Made by a program: the position numbers and the translations under genes. A stretch of DNA of 64,000 bases from Sciurus carolinensis (lineage: Eukaryota; Chordata; Mammalia; Rodentia; Sciuridae): the NCBI RefSeq assembly GCF_902686445.1, contig NC_062220.1, positions 114,686,643 through 114,750,642 of the forward strand, in the 5' to 3' direction. The notes beneath the pieces are model-generated. The model did not search any database. It was not told the DNA's origin and worked only from the letters and a program-made list of their open reading frames with translations. Of this stretch, positions 36,801 to 46,280 are shown one piece after another (within the stretch, counting starts at the first letter, position 1; each line of letters starts with the position of its first letter).

Positions 36801-39800
36801 AGGGTGCTCTATCACTGGGCTACAACTCCAGCCCTTTTTTGAAATAGGGTCTCAGTTGCCCAGGCTGGCCTCAAACTTAAGACCCTCCTGCCTTAGCCTC
36901 CAGAGTAGCCAGAAGTATAGGCATGTGCCACTCACCTAGTGAGGGCTTGTTGTCTCTTAAGTTCTGTACCAGGAAAACTGAAAAGGTACATGTACCTAGA
37001 AGTAGCTAGCAACCTGGCCTGGTCACATGGCAGATAATCAACTATTGGCAGAATGCAAACATTTTGTTTCATTTCTCTTTACAAATAAGAGGTCTGTGAT
37101 GAATTTAAAGGAACTAAATAGAAACAGGGTTTTTACTTTAAACTACGTTTCATAACATTTGCCCATAAGCTCACAGAGAAGCAGCATCCTTGCGGACAAT
37201 GAATGACTACTGCTGAATGCCTTCCCTCCCTGGGCCCAGCAAGTGACCCCGCCCCACTCAGATACCTTGGTATACTGCTCCACCAGTTTTGTGAAGTAGT
37301 TGAAGAGGCTGTGTTGTGGGCGGAGAAAGTCAAACTGGTAGTTGCGCTGCTCTTTCTGCATTAGCTGGGTGAGAAACTGGCGCCCATTCCTGGCCACAAA
37401 CTGAGCTGTCAGTTTCACCACGTCCAGGTCGAAGGCTGAGATGGATGGGGGATCAGCAATGAACTCAAACTCAGGAGGGGGTTCTTTGGGCACAATAGTC
37501 TCTTGGATCACCTGGGCTTGGACCTAAGATATAGAGGAAGTATGAGGCAAGTGGCATAGGGACAGATAAGCTCCAGAGAGGAGCACCACCACTCAGAATG
37601 GCTGTGGATTTCTATGCTCTATTAACTGGGTACACACCATGCACTTAGCATGAGAAAATCCTAACTCCAAAGAGCATCAGTTTCTTGGTCAACTGTGGCC
37701 TCATTCCCTGAATGGCTTTGTCCATTTATATCTCTGCCCCTGCCCTGAAACTGAGGACCCAAAGTGCATGACAGAAAATCTAACAGAAACTGACTAACTA
37801 AATCCTACTCAAGGGGGATGGAAATGTAGTAAGACCTATGTGTGTGCACAGAAACCCACCGTATAAAGTGTTTCCAAGATTTCCACATGATACATGTGGT
37901 AAATGAGGAAATGAGGAAACTGAGGTAATCTCAGGCCCTAGGAGTAGTAAATTGTGACACAAGTTCTTAGAACCTGACTTTAATTTTTATTTCCCATGTA
38001 AGTTAAGGGGCTGCCTTTTCCATCAGTTGGAAGGAAAGCAAAATGAAGAGACCAGGCCAGGACTATCCAAGAGGCAAAATGTGTTGGCCCTTCCTGTTTT
38101 TATTCACAACTCTAGTAGTCCTTAGTGCTGGATTCCATGATCCTGAGCCTGGTACAGAGAGGGTAGTATTAGGGCAGGCCAGAATGAAGAGAAGAGGCCC
38201 AGGCCACGCCATATCCTTCAGCTCAGTCAGGCAGGAGGTCCTTCACACACCAAGCACTGCCCTCATACCATGGCCAAGACCTTGGGTAAATCAAACTCCT
38301 ACAAGTCTCAGATTCATCATTTGTAAAATAATCATTCTGTCAGCCTTTGCATGCAGACCCTCAAAGGTGTCAATAAAGCACAAAGTGAAGCTTGACTACC
38401 AGTAATCAGGAAATGCCAACTGTCCTCAGTACCTCACTGCCTGAGCAGTGCCTACTTCCAGGGATAACAGTTTCCCTTGTCCCCCTGAAAGGTTGTGAGG
38501 TGGCCCCCTCCCTGTCCTTGCCTCCCTCTCAATCTGGGGGAAAGGAGTGGGCTCCAAACCTTCTGGGGAAGTTGCTGCTGGGTGGCTTGCTGTTGCTGTT
38601 GCATGACCTTGGGGATGGCTGCTGAGGGCTCCTGAGCCTTCCCCTCCTTGAATTCGCTGACCTTGTGGCGGTAGTATGCATGGTAAGGGTCATTGGGGTT
38701 TAGGAAGTTGAACTTGGGATTGTTAATCTCATTCTGCCGTATCCTAGCTTCAAATTCAGGCCCATTTCTGGAAGAAGAAAAAGACATAAGCATTAACACC
38801 ACAATATCTGTGACTGCTCAGATTCTAAACATCATCCATTCCAGCCTCTTCCTGCCATCACTTACTGCTCAAAACAGCCCATCCCTCAGGTCAACAGACG
38901 TCTTTCTCAAGCCTCCAGGCACCAGCAATCAGTGCCATCTGCCTCACTTGGTCTTTCCCAGGCCACCTCTACCTGTAGGTTACCCCAACTTCTGTCACTC
39001 CGTAGCTCCTTAGTCACTTCTGCAATCTTCACAACCAGCTGGGTTATTGCTTTTTCCTTTTAATAAACATTATTCAATTTAAACAAATATATCAAAAAGG
39101 TACACATTACTACTTCAAATAAATACTAGTATGCCTTTACTAACAAAAGATAGCCCAAAGTGAAGACAACAAAGTAATGTTGTTAAAGTTTAGCTTGAAG
39201 TCTGCTGACACTAGTTCTCTTAGCTAAAAGGGGGAAATTAGCAAGTGCTGGTGAGGTATTAAAGATATATTAATACCTAACTGAGACTCTGTCCTCCGGG
39301 TAATGAGGAGGACTAAAAAAACCATGGAAATTTAGATAACTTAATGCCTCATCCAAGTACTGCCTAAAATCAACTTGTTGGGCTGGGGCGATAGCTCAGT
39401 TGGTAGAGAGCCTACCTCACAAGTACAAGGCCCTGGGTTCAATTCCCAGCACCGCAAAAAAAAAAAAAAAAAAAACCTGTGAAAATGAGTAGGGCACATT
39501 CAGATGACAAGTGAGGTAAGACTGGCTGGAGGTGGAGGGAGATTTCTCCTTACTGCTCTCTCTGCCTGGAATGGTTCTCCAGGTATGCCCCATGTTGCCA
39601 GTGTGCATGCCCTCAAAACTTTAGGATAATAAAAAATGTCCCTGATATATTTAGAGAACTCTGATTTTTAGAGTCCTGATGGTAATAATTCAAGTTGCCA
39701 CACTGACACACAACACCTTTGTCAGTCAGAAAGCACAAAAACCTTAAAAGACACAAGACACATGGAAGTTTCATGTTCACTAATAACTCACTCTGAACCA

Positions 39801-42800
39801 GAGCAAGTTACTAAAATTACTCTTTGCCTCAATTTCCCCATGTATAAAATTTGGCTAACATCACCTTGCCTCTGTACCCTGAAGTACTATTTAGAAAACC
39901 AAATTACTTCAGGAGATGCCAAAGTCTTTTTGAATCATAGAATAACCTGTAAATGCCTGAGAATGTCACTCTTATGAAGGTTAGAAGTGGCAGTTCCATA
40001 AACATTCAAGATCATTTGGGTATTATGAGAGGCCTGTGGGACTTCCACTATTCCTCTGGTCAGAGCCCTGTACTCAAAAGGTGAACACACTAAGGCAAGT
40101 TCCAGGGCTGGTGCCTGCCATGTTGCTCTACTCTCCTCAGACTTTTGAACCCCTGGCCCTATTAAAGAGGACAAGGGAATGCAGGCCACTCTATGGCCCA
40201 GATTAGCCACAACAATCTGCACCATGATGGTGGTCATCAACACCCAGACTAGTGTCTCACCAAGTTCTGGTCACACCATGTAGTGTGACTAACACCATGA
40301 GGTCTCAATTTGATAGTGCATCAGCCCAATAGGAACCTTGCGCTTTGGGAAAAAGCATTTTTTTTTTTTTTTTTTACCTCCTTACATAACACATAACACA
40401 AAACACACACAAGGAGAAGGGTGAAAGCACACTTAAATCCTGCTAAAGTAAGTCACCATGCACAGCAAATGCTCAGGGCAACTGAGAACTACTAGAAAAG
40501 GGGGCTGTGGTCGTTTCCATTCATCACAGACTCCTAAGCCATAACCTTGCCACATATGGAAACAATTGAAAAGATATAATGCTGAGAAGGCAGGTGTGTG
40601 CATTCCAAGCTATTCTATTGCTTTAAGTTGGCTGAGTGTTAATTTTAGAATTAGATCCTCCAACACAAGTAATAGATTTCAGCAGAAAAAAATGTGACTC
40701 TGACTCAACCCAGATGTTGAGACTTTTTAAGGGTAATTTCCATTTCAGTTTCCTGACAAGAAAATGCAGGGAAGACCCAACCTAGAAAGAAAAGCTCCTT
40801 TTGGAAAATCACATTCCACTGCAGATTCTATTGCTTGCTCCAGAATGTGTGTGAGACCTTGGCAAAAACACAGCAGAGTCATACATGCTGGCTTTCTCCC
40901 ACAGTGAGGTATTAGCCTATCCCTTCAATGCTACATGAACAAAAGCAAGTTCATAGATTTTAAAAATGCCTACACAAAAGCAATCAAAGTGGTTAAAAAT
41001 CCATCTACACATGTGGATGCATATTGATATTTAAGGGAACTAGGTCAGGTAAACTCTTATGTCTATGGCAGCAAAGTATTACACAAAATTATTGAAAAGT
41101 AAGTTACTTGGCAAAATGTTTTAATTTAGCTTGTTTGTTTAGTGCTGGGGATCAAATCCTGGGCCTTCTACATAGTAGACAAATGTCCTACCATTGAGCA
41201 ACATCCCTAGCCCTTAGGAATTGTTTTTTAGGTAGATACAGTGGCACACATCTGTAATTCCAGCAACTAAGGAGACTGAGGGAGAAGGATTTCAAGTTCA
41301 AGGCCAGCATAACTTAGTGAGACCTTGCCTTGAAATAAGATTTTAAAAAAGAAATGGAGAAGTAGCTTAGAGGAGAATCCCCAGTAATACCAAAATAATT
41401 AAAATATATATAAAATATATTTTTAAATTATTTATTAAAATTATTTATATATATTTTATACACAAATACATTTTTTATATATATTTTTAAATGCTCTTAG
41501 TTCATGTGCTACATGGAATTTTCTTCTAAGGAAACAATCTAGAGGGAAATAAAATGTTGAGACTCCTGTATGGCTTTGTTGGTCAAATAGAAACAATGGA
41601 AACAATCTCAAAGAAAAATAGAGAGGAACTGGCTAAGTCAAAGAAGGCCCATCACCTGCACACAGTGCATCCTCTCAGTAGAAGACCACACAGCATGCGG
41701 AAGACCACAAAGCAATGGGAAGAAGGGCTTACAATGCAGCACCAAAAGGAAAAGCAAGTATCTCTGCTAGTACCACAAAGATCTCAAAATGGATGGATGC
41801 CAAGGGCCAGAGGAAACAGGAAAAAGTGAAAACAACAGGCAGAAACCATTCTGGTAGTAAGAGTGTAGTGATTCCTCATCCAATATCCTTTTCTTCTTTG
41901 TTGTTTTAAAAATATCAGAGAAAAAGGGCAAGGCACAAGGGGTGCTGTGAGACATTTAACATTTATCTTAAACAACACCTGATGCCTGAAATGTGACATG
42001 GCCTAATAATGTTGAATCAAGAACAGAGCAGCAGTTAATCAATGCCCATTTGTGATGAGATGAATCTGTATAGAGCAGACACAGTGAAAGATATCAACTA
42101 GAATAATCTGTTTCATTTTATTAGGAGGCTAGAAAAGGAAGCAATATCCATTAAATTATGTAAAGTATTGAGGATTCTGCTTTAGAAAAGTGACTGTCAA
42201 GGCATGATCCCCTGGAGAGAACATTCCCCCAACTGAGGGCAATAATCTGCTCAGGGACAGTTACAGCTTCCAGCAAGGAGGTGCCAGTTCTCCAAGGGAA
42301 GTAAGAATCCAAATTTAGTGTGAACTGTGTCCCTTTTTTTTTTTTTTTTTTTTGGCAGTGCTGGGGATCAAACCCAGGACCCTGGGCTTGCAAGGCAAGC
42401 ACTCTACCAACTAAGCTATATCCCCAGCCCGAATTGCCTCCCTTTTAAGCACCGACAACTAATTTGAGTTTTAAGAGACTACTGTGAGGGCGAACAAAAA
42501 CAACTGCAGGCTGGATGTAGTCTACTGGCTGCCACAAGAATACTCTAAATGTCTTAAACCAGGGCATGTGTTGACCTCTGCAGTCAAAAAGATTCCAACT
42601 AAGGATGTGTGAGTATATATAAAAAAGCACATTGGGGTGAGCCAAGAGGAAGGCTGACCATCTTCCACCCCATTTGGGAAGGCAGCTAACATTTGCATGA
42701 TGTAAATGAGTTGTATTCAGTCCTATCAGCTCAGTCATTGACTCAACTTTGCAGAGGGGTCATTTGAGGCTGGTGGAATGTGTTCCTTGCACAATGAGAA

Positions 42801-45800
42801 TGATTAACTCCCCTTTTAATCTTCCTCAGGCCAGAAGCTCAGACAGATACACTGTCTGTGATAGAACAGCTTTCCAGGCCTGTTTTGGATGCAGAGGGTA
42901 AGACTCTGTGCTATATTGGAAATGCCAGTCCTGTCTGTTGGCTACTTCACTGCCATGTTGTGGTTTTGGACAAACTAATAGGCCTAAGCCAACACCTTCG
43001 TAAAACACAGGTTACCTTTGTTGCTGAATCATGCCATAATCCACCTCTGACCCACCTGTGCAGAAGTAGATACATTACCTGGCCACAAAGCTGGCAGTCT
43101 TGTCAACGATATTCCTGACTTCTGGGGGAGGGTAAATAATCCCAACCACTGGCTTGGAAGGGGTGGAATCCTCCTTTGAAGATGCTTCTTCTTCAGTTGG
43201 CTGTAAACGGAAAATAAAGTCTTGAAGTCCCAGGTGTGGGGCAGAATTTCCCTCATCTTACCCCATTATATCCCTCTAAGATATTGCTTAGAGCACAAAC
43301 TTTGCCCTACCAACTTCAAGTTAGAACCCTCTGCTTCAGAAAAGCAGTTCTCTTACCTGCATGGTGCTTGCACAGGCTTCTCCTAGGAACCAAGGAAAAG
43401 GGGAGCTTCCCTGGCTCATCCTAGGTAGACTGTCTCAGCGGGACCAAATTCTGTATTTTAACCAAGTGCTCAAGACCTCCAAGGGCAGGAATTCTGGTTA
43501 CATTCTGAGAAGTCATGTTCCAGAAACCAGAAGATCATGTTTGTAACACTGTACCCAGCACTGTGCCTGGTACAGAACATTTAATTTGCAGAGGGATCAT
43601 ACTGATTGCTGAATAAAGAAATGAGAAGGCTGGGGTGTAGCTCATGGTAGAACATGTGCTTAGTATGTATGAAGCCCTGGTTTAATTCCCAAGACCCAAA
43701 ACCCAAATGGGTAATTCCTTGCTGGCACCTCCTTCTGCCTTGAATCCCCTTTTCCCTCTGTATCTACTCCACAGCCTTAATCGCCATTCAATGCACCAAT
43801 GTTTTGTAAAGCAACACTGGAATAGCCAAATTTCCCTATAAGTTACTATGTTCTTTATCCAGTAGCTTCTTTCCCTTAGAAATAAACAAAGAGTTAAGTC
43901 TTTCACCTTAGAAAAAGAAAAATTTATCCCCTGCCTTCAAGTTCTGTTCTGCCACTGCCTTTTCCCTCCCTTTCTTCTGGTAGCCTAACATCCTGAGTTT
44001 CCATTTCCTTACCTCCCATTTGGTCCCCATTCACTCCAAGTGCTCTTGCCAAAGTAAAAAACAACTTTCAACAATCAACTACAACCATCATCTGGGCAAC
44101 ACCAGTGACTATCCCTTCACAAAACTGCTTACCCAAGGCCTCATTCTCTCTCTCCTTGCTCAGATGCCTTCCTGCCTCCTATCCTATAATGTTAGAAACC
44201 CCTAAAATTCTGCTTTTGATTCTCTTCACTGTATTCACATTAGTGAGGCACTCCCAACCATGTCCTCTACTTCCTCTCTACTAAGTTTATGCTGAACAAT
44301 CCAGCCAAATCAATGTCCCAGATCACTTTGGAATGCCACAGTGCTTTAGATACTACATACTCCTGGGCACTTTGCCCTTTCACCTCTAACTTCATAAATG
44401 GCTTCCCAGTCTCACAGGCCAAAAACCCAGGCCTCCACAATGATAATAACCTTTATAAAGTCTTTATTTATTTGCAAAAACCTTTACAAAGTAGGTCCCA
44501 GACATCTTTTAAAAGCATTTTAAATTATTAACTCTTATGACCCTTGTAAGAACCTTATGAAGTAAATACTTTCCCCAACCCCAGTACTGGGGACTGATCC
44601 GATGGCTTGCTAGACAAGTGCTCTACCACTGAACTACATCATCCCTAACACTTTTTGAGACCGAGTCTCTAAATTGCCCAGGATGGCCTCAAACTCGGGA
44701 TCCTTCTACCTCACATTCCTGAGTAGCTGAGATTACAGGCAGGCCCTACAACACCTCACTCCTCAGTATCTCTGATTCTCCTAGCAATTCTCATTACTGC
44801 CTGCCTACCTGAATTTCTCAAACAGAACTATCATGACCTAGAATTCCATTTTTCCCATTTTCTACAAGGACAAGGTCAAATCCTAAGAATCATCTCTCCT
44901 AATATCATGATCCAAATCCTGCACTTCAACCACACTTGCTCACTTACCCTTGATCAGGGAGAGGTACCACCTGATTCTTATCTTCCTGGTTTTGTACTTA
45001 CTACCTGGTGTTACCTTATTTTCCCCCAGTGCCTAGGAAAATGATAGGGACACACACACAAATACTGGTAGAAAGGACATGGGTCTTTTCTGTCATGTTC
45101 CTTGGAGTTTTCTGAATCCAAAGTAGTGATCAGCATACAGTGTGTGCTCAGTAAATGTTCACTGAATGATTACAGTAAGCTATTTTCCTTCCCTAATCAT
45201 CCTCCTGGTGAACTATTACTCCTTCTAAAAATAATTTACCTCTCATTACTGGGCACTTCAACTCTGTTCATCTCTCCTCTACCCAAGCAAGTAATTTTAA
45301 TTTGATTACTGGCTCCTTTGTATCCAGTCCTTCTACAATTGTGCATACTACACCATATTGCAATTATTCAAGCATATCCTTCCCCCCAGCCAACTGAGCA
45401 CTTTTTAAGGGGTGGTGGCACTTCATCATTTACACTGATCCAGGCAATAAACATCGGGTGAGTTCAAGTCTGTTCGTCTTCCAACTAATTTGGGAGCATC
45501 CCTAAAGCAGGGGGTGTGCCTCATTCATTTTGGTAATGTTGAATCCGGGCACAGTAAGCACGAGTACTTGCTAAGAATTAACATCCAAAAAGATACCACG
45601 CAGGTTGGGAAATTAGGAATTACAAGACAAAAGCAGAGGGCAGGAGACCCAACTACCACAGTCTAGTGGATGGGCTGAATCAGTGCTTCTCACACTTTAA
45701 TGAATCACCTTGTGATCTTATTAAAATGAAGATTTCTACTTAGAAAGTCTGGGTTACTGACTGCATTTCTAATAAGCTCTAGGTGATGCCGATAGCGGAC

Positions 45801-46054
45801 TACTTTAAGAACCACAGTTCTAGAGAGATCGCTTCGCTACCAGAAGGCAGCGCAGAGCAGAAAGCGCGCTGCCTCCTGGGATTTGTAGTCCTTTCAAGCA
45901 CTCCAGAGGCGCCGGTTCTTTCTGCAGGAGAGGGGGGGCCTAGGCCTAGGCTCGGGCTCGGACTACGACTGAGGTGCGGGGGACACGGTACCTGTTTGGG
46001 TTCGGTGACCACGGGCGGCGGCGGGGGCACCGCCTGCACGGGTCCGGCCGGCAT
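27718..46054 (-). CDS. SF3A1: SF3A1 whole coding span (16 coding exons, spliced)
   Basis: SF3A1 (SF3a120) is the largest subunit of SF3a. With SF3A2 and SF3A3 it matures the U2 snRNP and helps it bind the branch site in the nucleus. All 16 exons have GT-AG borders and compatible phases, and the joined product is 793 residues, the human length. Domain order: proline-rich N terminus, SURP1 (about 52-94), Gln-rich linker (about 118-130), SURP2 (about 166-208), charged PRP21 region (about 230-400), long Pro-rich segment (about 560-690), and a C-terminal ubiquitin-like domain (about 707-793) ending ERGGRKK, which in human binds U1 snRNA stem-loop 4. Differences from human are few and conservative (for example EKTEEPP for EKAEEPP). 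Introns are SINE-rich. Neighbours are TBC1D10A downstream and CCDC157 head-to-head. Confidence 0.97.
28513..28584 (-). CDS. SF3A1: SF3A1 exon 15
   Basis: Residues 737-760 (VSVIKVKIHEATGMPAGK ... LQYE), phase 0 at both ends. Middle of the ubiquitin-like domain. The intron on its 5' side is only 213 nt and stop-free. Confidence 0.97.
28585..28797 (-). other. SF3A1: SF3A1 intron 14: short, in-frame, stop-free
   Basis: 213 nt (71 codons) between two phase-0 borders with no stop codon in the SF3A1 frame. If retained it would insert 71 residues into the ubiquitin-like domain after residue 736. It contains an ID SINE with an 11-bp target-site duplication. The insertion adds 99 nt, so the earlier intron would have been 114 nt, also divisible by three. 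Confidence 0.8.
28656..28743 (-). repeat. ID SINE in SF3A1 intron 14
   Basis: tRNA-like body with intact Pol III boxes (TAGCTCAGTTGG and GGTTCGATCCC on the minus strand) and an A-tail. Flanked by the 11-bp duplication CTTGACATCTT (28645-28655 and 28744-28754). Young copy. Confidence 0.92.
28798..28899 (-). CDS. SF3A1: SF3A1 exon 14
   Basis: Residues 703-736 (GPVSIKVQVPNMQDKTEW ... TLPLTDQ), phase 0/0. Start of the ubiquitin-like domain. Confidence 0.97.
29814..29968 (-). CDS. SF3A1: SF3A1 exon 13
   Basis: Residues 651-702: Pro-rich FVPAPPVAPVPAPAP then EDEPASKKLKTEDS and PEEEFLRRNK. The KKLK cluster fits a nuclear localisation signal. Starts two bases into codon 651. Confidence 0.96.
30471..30678 (-). 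CDS. SF3A1: SF3A1 exon 12
   Basis: Residues 582-650 plus one base. Very Pro/Met-rich: MPPPVRTTVVSAVPVMPR through MAPRPPPMIVPT. Low-complexity linker before the ubiquitin-like domain. Confidence 0.97.
31255..31500 (-). CDS. SF3A1: SF3A1 exon 11
   Basis: Residues 500-581, VTWDGHSGSMARTQQAAQ to SVPRPPA, phase 0/0. Residue 581 is Ala here and Thr in human. Confidence 0.97.
31596..31717 (-). CDS. SF3A1: SF3A1 exon 10
   Basis: End of codon 459 through residue 499: LDIESSLKQLAERRTDIF to EEEIQKPEEK. Confidence 0.97.
32253..32438 (-). CDS. SF3A1: SF3A1 exon 9
   Basis: Residues 397-459 with split codons at both ends: ASKPLPPAPAPDEYLVSP, GEKIPASKMQEHMRIG, DPRWLEQRDRSIREKQ. One of the most conserved regions of the family. 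Confidence 0.97.
32714..32831 (-). CDS. SF3A1: SF3A1 exon 8
   Basis: Residues 358-396 plus one base: GSDDEEEGQK, a poly-Pro run, then DQVIVRKDYDPK. Confidence 0.97.
33778..33971 (-). CDS. SF3A1: SF3A1 exon 7
   Basis: End of codon 293 through residue 357: NFPPPTTPEELGARILIQ, then an acidic block (EEVEMEVESDEEDEKQEK) and DTQVQDMDE. Human has DDKQEKAEE where this reads DEKQEKTEE. Confidence 0.97.
34246..34396 (-). CDS. SF3A1: SF3A1 exon 6
   Basis: Residues 243-292 plus one base: VCYRVEWAKFQERERKKE, then a Lys/Glu helix and DWHDFVVVETVDFQPNEQ. This charged region binds SF3A3/SF3A2 in the known complex. Confidence 0.97.
34670..34738 (-). other. SF3A1: Candidate SF3A1 cassette exon (69 nt, in frame)
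   Basis: On the minus strand, TTTTCTTTTCTTAACCAG precedes a 69-nt stop-free segment that ends AAG|GTATAT. It reads KATFQTDPLM ... AFRVEK (23 residues). The flanking exons 5 and 6 meet at phase 0, so inclusion keeps the frame and would give 816 residues. The 3' splice site is strong and the donor is weak at +4/+5, as expected for an alternative exon. The 793-residue human protein lacks it. Could be chance. Confidence 0.5.
35146..35220 (-). CDS. SF3A1: SF3A1 exon 5
   Basis: Residues 218-242, ILIPPKGLFSKLKKEAEN to REVLDQ, phase 0/0. Confidence 0.97.
35770..35872 (-). repeat. ID SINE
   Basis: GTGGTGCTAAGAATGAACCC, AAGCAAGCACTCTACCATGG and AACTACATCCCAAGACC. Confidence 0.8.
36246..36350 (-). repeat. 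MEN SINE, partial
   Basis: GGTATTGGGAATTGAACCCA, CACTGAGTTACATCCCCAGT and GAGACAGGGTCTCACTAAGT. The B1 half is cut short. Confidence 0.8.
36411..36505 (-). repeat. ID SINE with G-rich tail
   Basis: TTGAACCCAGGGCCTTGTGC, CTACCAAATGAGCTATATCC. Flanked by the duplication TTACAATTCTTTT. Its tail reads T, then G10, TT, G6 on the plus strand. Confidence 0.85.
36765..36946 (-). repeat. MEN SINE (B1-ID dimer)
   Basis: GGTACTGAACTCAAGGGTGC, GGGCTACAACTCCAGCCC, CAGTTGCCCAGGCTGGCCTC and GTATAGGCATGTGCCACTCA. Confidence 0.8.
37266..37523 (-). CDS. SF3A1: SF3A1 exon 4 (SURP2)
   Basis: Residues 132-217: QAQVIQETIVPKEPPP, then the SURP2 domain FDLDVVKLTAQFVARNGRQF ... NYQFDFLRPQHSLFNYF and KLVEQYTK. SURP2 contacts SF3A3. 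Confidence 0.97.
37524..38559 (-). other. SF3A1: SF3A1 intron 3
   Basis: About 1 kb of unique sequence. No repeat or extra exon recognised. Confidence 0.8.
38560..38767 (-). CDS. SF3A1: SF3A1 exon 3 (SURP1 end and Gln-rich linker)
   Basis: End of codon 62 through residue 131: NGPEFEARIRQNEINNPK, FNFLNPNDPYHAYYRHKV (second half of SURP1), then VMQQQQQATQQQLPQK. Confidence 0.97.
39381..39475 (+). repeat. ID SINE
   Basis: GGCTGGGGCGATAGCTCAGT, TGGTAGAGAGCCTACCTCAC, GGTTCAATTCCCAGCACC and a poly-A tail. Opposite in orientation to the ID copies at 36411 and 42334. Confidence 0.9.
41130..41217 (-). repeat. ID SINE
   Basis: AGTGCTGGGGATCAAATCCT, CTACCATTGAGCAACATCCC. Confidence 0.8.
41230..41400 (+). 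repeat. MEN SINE (diverged)
   Basis: GTGGCACACATCTGTAATTC, GTTCAAGGCCAGCATAACTT, and ID remnant GAGAATCCCCAGTAATACC. Confidence 0.75.
42334..42431 (-). repeat. ID SINE
   Basis: Poly-T, then GGCAGTGCTGGGGATCAAAC, GCTTGCAAGGCAAGCACTCT and ACTAAGCTATATCCCCAGCC. Well preserved. Confidence 0.9.
43079..43200 (-). CDS. SF3A1: SF3A1 exon 2 (SURP1 start)
   Basis: Residues 22-61 plus two bases: PTEEEASSKEDSTPSKPV, GIIYPPPEVRNIVDKTAS, FVA. Start of SURP1. Confidence 0.97.
43627..43702 (+). repeat. ID SINE
   Basis: AGGCTGGGGTGTAGCTCATG, GTGCTTAGTATGTATGAAGC and TTTAATTCCCAAGACC. Confidence 0.8.
44573..44755 (-). repeat. MEN SINE (B1-ID dimer)
   Basis: CCCCAGTACTGGGGACTGAT, CACTGAACTACATCATCCCT, GGATGGCCTCAAACTCGGGA and GAGTAGCTGAGATTACAGGC. 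Confidence 0.8.
45871..45889 (-). promoter_or_regulatory. ZNF143/THAP11-type motif (SBS)
   Basis: Minus strand ACTACAAATCCCAGGAGGC closely fits the long ZNF143 consensus ACTACAANTCCCAGNRNGC. It lies about 100 bp inside SF3A1 intron 1 from the exon 1 donor. Such sites usually sit at active promoters. Confidence 0.75.
45992..46054 (-). CDS. SF3A1: SF3A1 exon 1 (start codon)
   Basis: Residues 1-21, MPAGPVQAVPPPPPVVTEPK plus Q, with donor CAG|GTACCG. The ATG at 46052-46054 matches the human start. Human has VPTEPKQ where this reads VVTEPKQ. Confidence 0.97.
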
Positions 46055-46260
46055 GACGGCGACGCTCAGGGCTGCCAGTCCGCCTCGGTATCGACAACCG
46101 GTGCTGCGTCAAGACAGGCTGCCGCACAGACTGTACGACGAGCTCGCAAGATGGCGGCGGCTAAGCGGGTCGTCGTCGCGGAGGCGCGACTGGCGCACTT
46201 CCTGTCCCGCCCCTCGCTGTGGCGAGCTTCCTGTCCCTCCGGGAGGGTAAGGCGGTGTGC
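46055..46260. promoter_or_regulatory. SF3A1/CCDC157 bidirectional CpG promoter
   Basis: CpG-rich head-to-head interval. Motifs on the plus strand: YY1-type AAGATGGCGGC (46148-46158), ETS-type ACTTCCTG (46197-46204) and CTTCCTGT (46227-46234), and a GC box CCCGCCCC (46206-46213). No TATA. A consensus donor GGAGG|GTAAGG at 46246/46247 fits the end of a CCDC157 5' UTR exon. Confidence 0.7.
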
Positions 46261-46266
46261 GACGCC

Positions 46267-46280
46267 ATTGCCATGGCAAC
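46267..46280. promoter_or_regulatory. RFX X-box 1
   Basis: ATTGCCATGGCAAC, 13 of 14 positions of the palindromic RFX consensus GTTGCCATGGCAAC. Just downstream of the bidirectional promoter on the CCDC157 side. Confidence 0.7.

Larger units (their letters stand above)
35221..37265 (-). other. SF3A1: SF3A1 intron 4
   Basis: About 2 kb with no exon seen. Holds an ID (35770), an A25 tract (36059-36083), a partial MEN (36246), an ID with target-site duplication (36411) and a MEN (36765). Confidence 0.85.
38768..43078 (-). other. SF3A1: SF3A1 intron 2
   Basis: 4.3 kb. No exon seen. Holds three ID copies, one MEN and an AT-rich stretch (41395-41490). The rest is unique sequence in which I see nothing further. 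Confidence 0.85.
43201..45991 (-). other. SF3A1: SF3A1 intron 1
   Basis: 2.8 kb. Holds an ID (43627), a MEN (44573), MIR/L2 relics (about 44450-44570 and 45120-45180) and, next to exon 1, the ZNF143-type motif. Confidence 0.85.
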
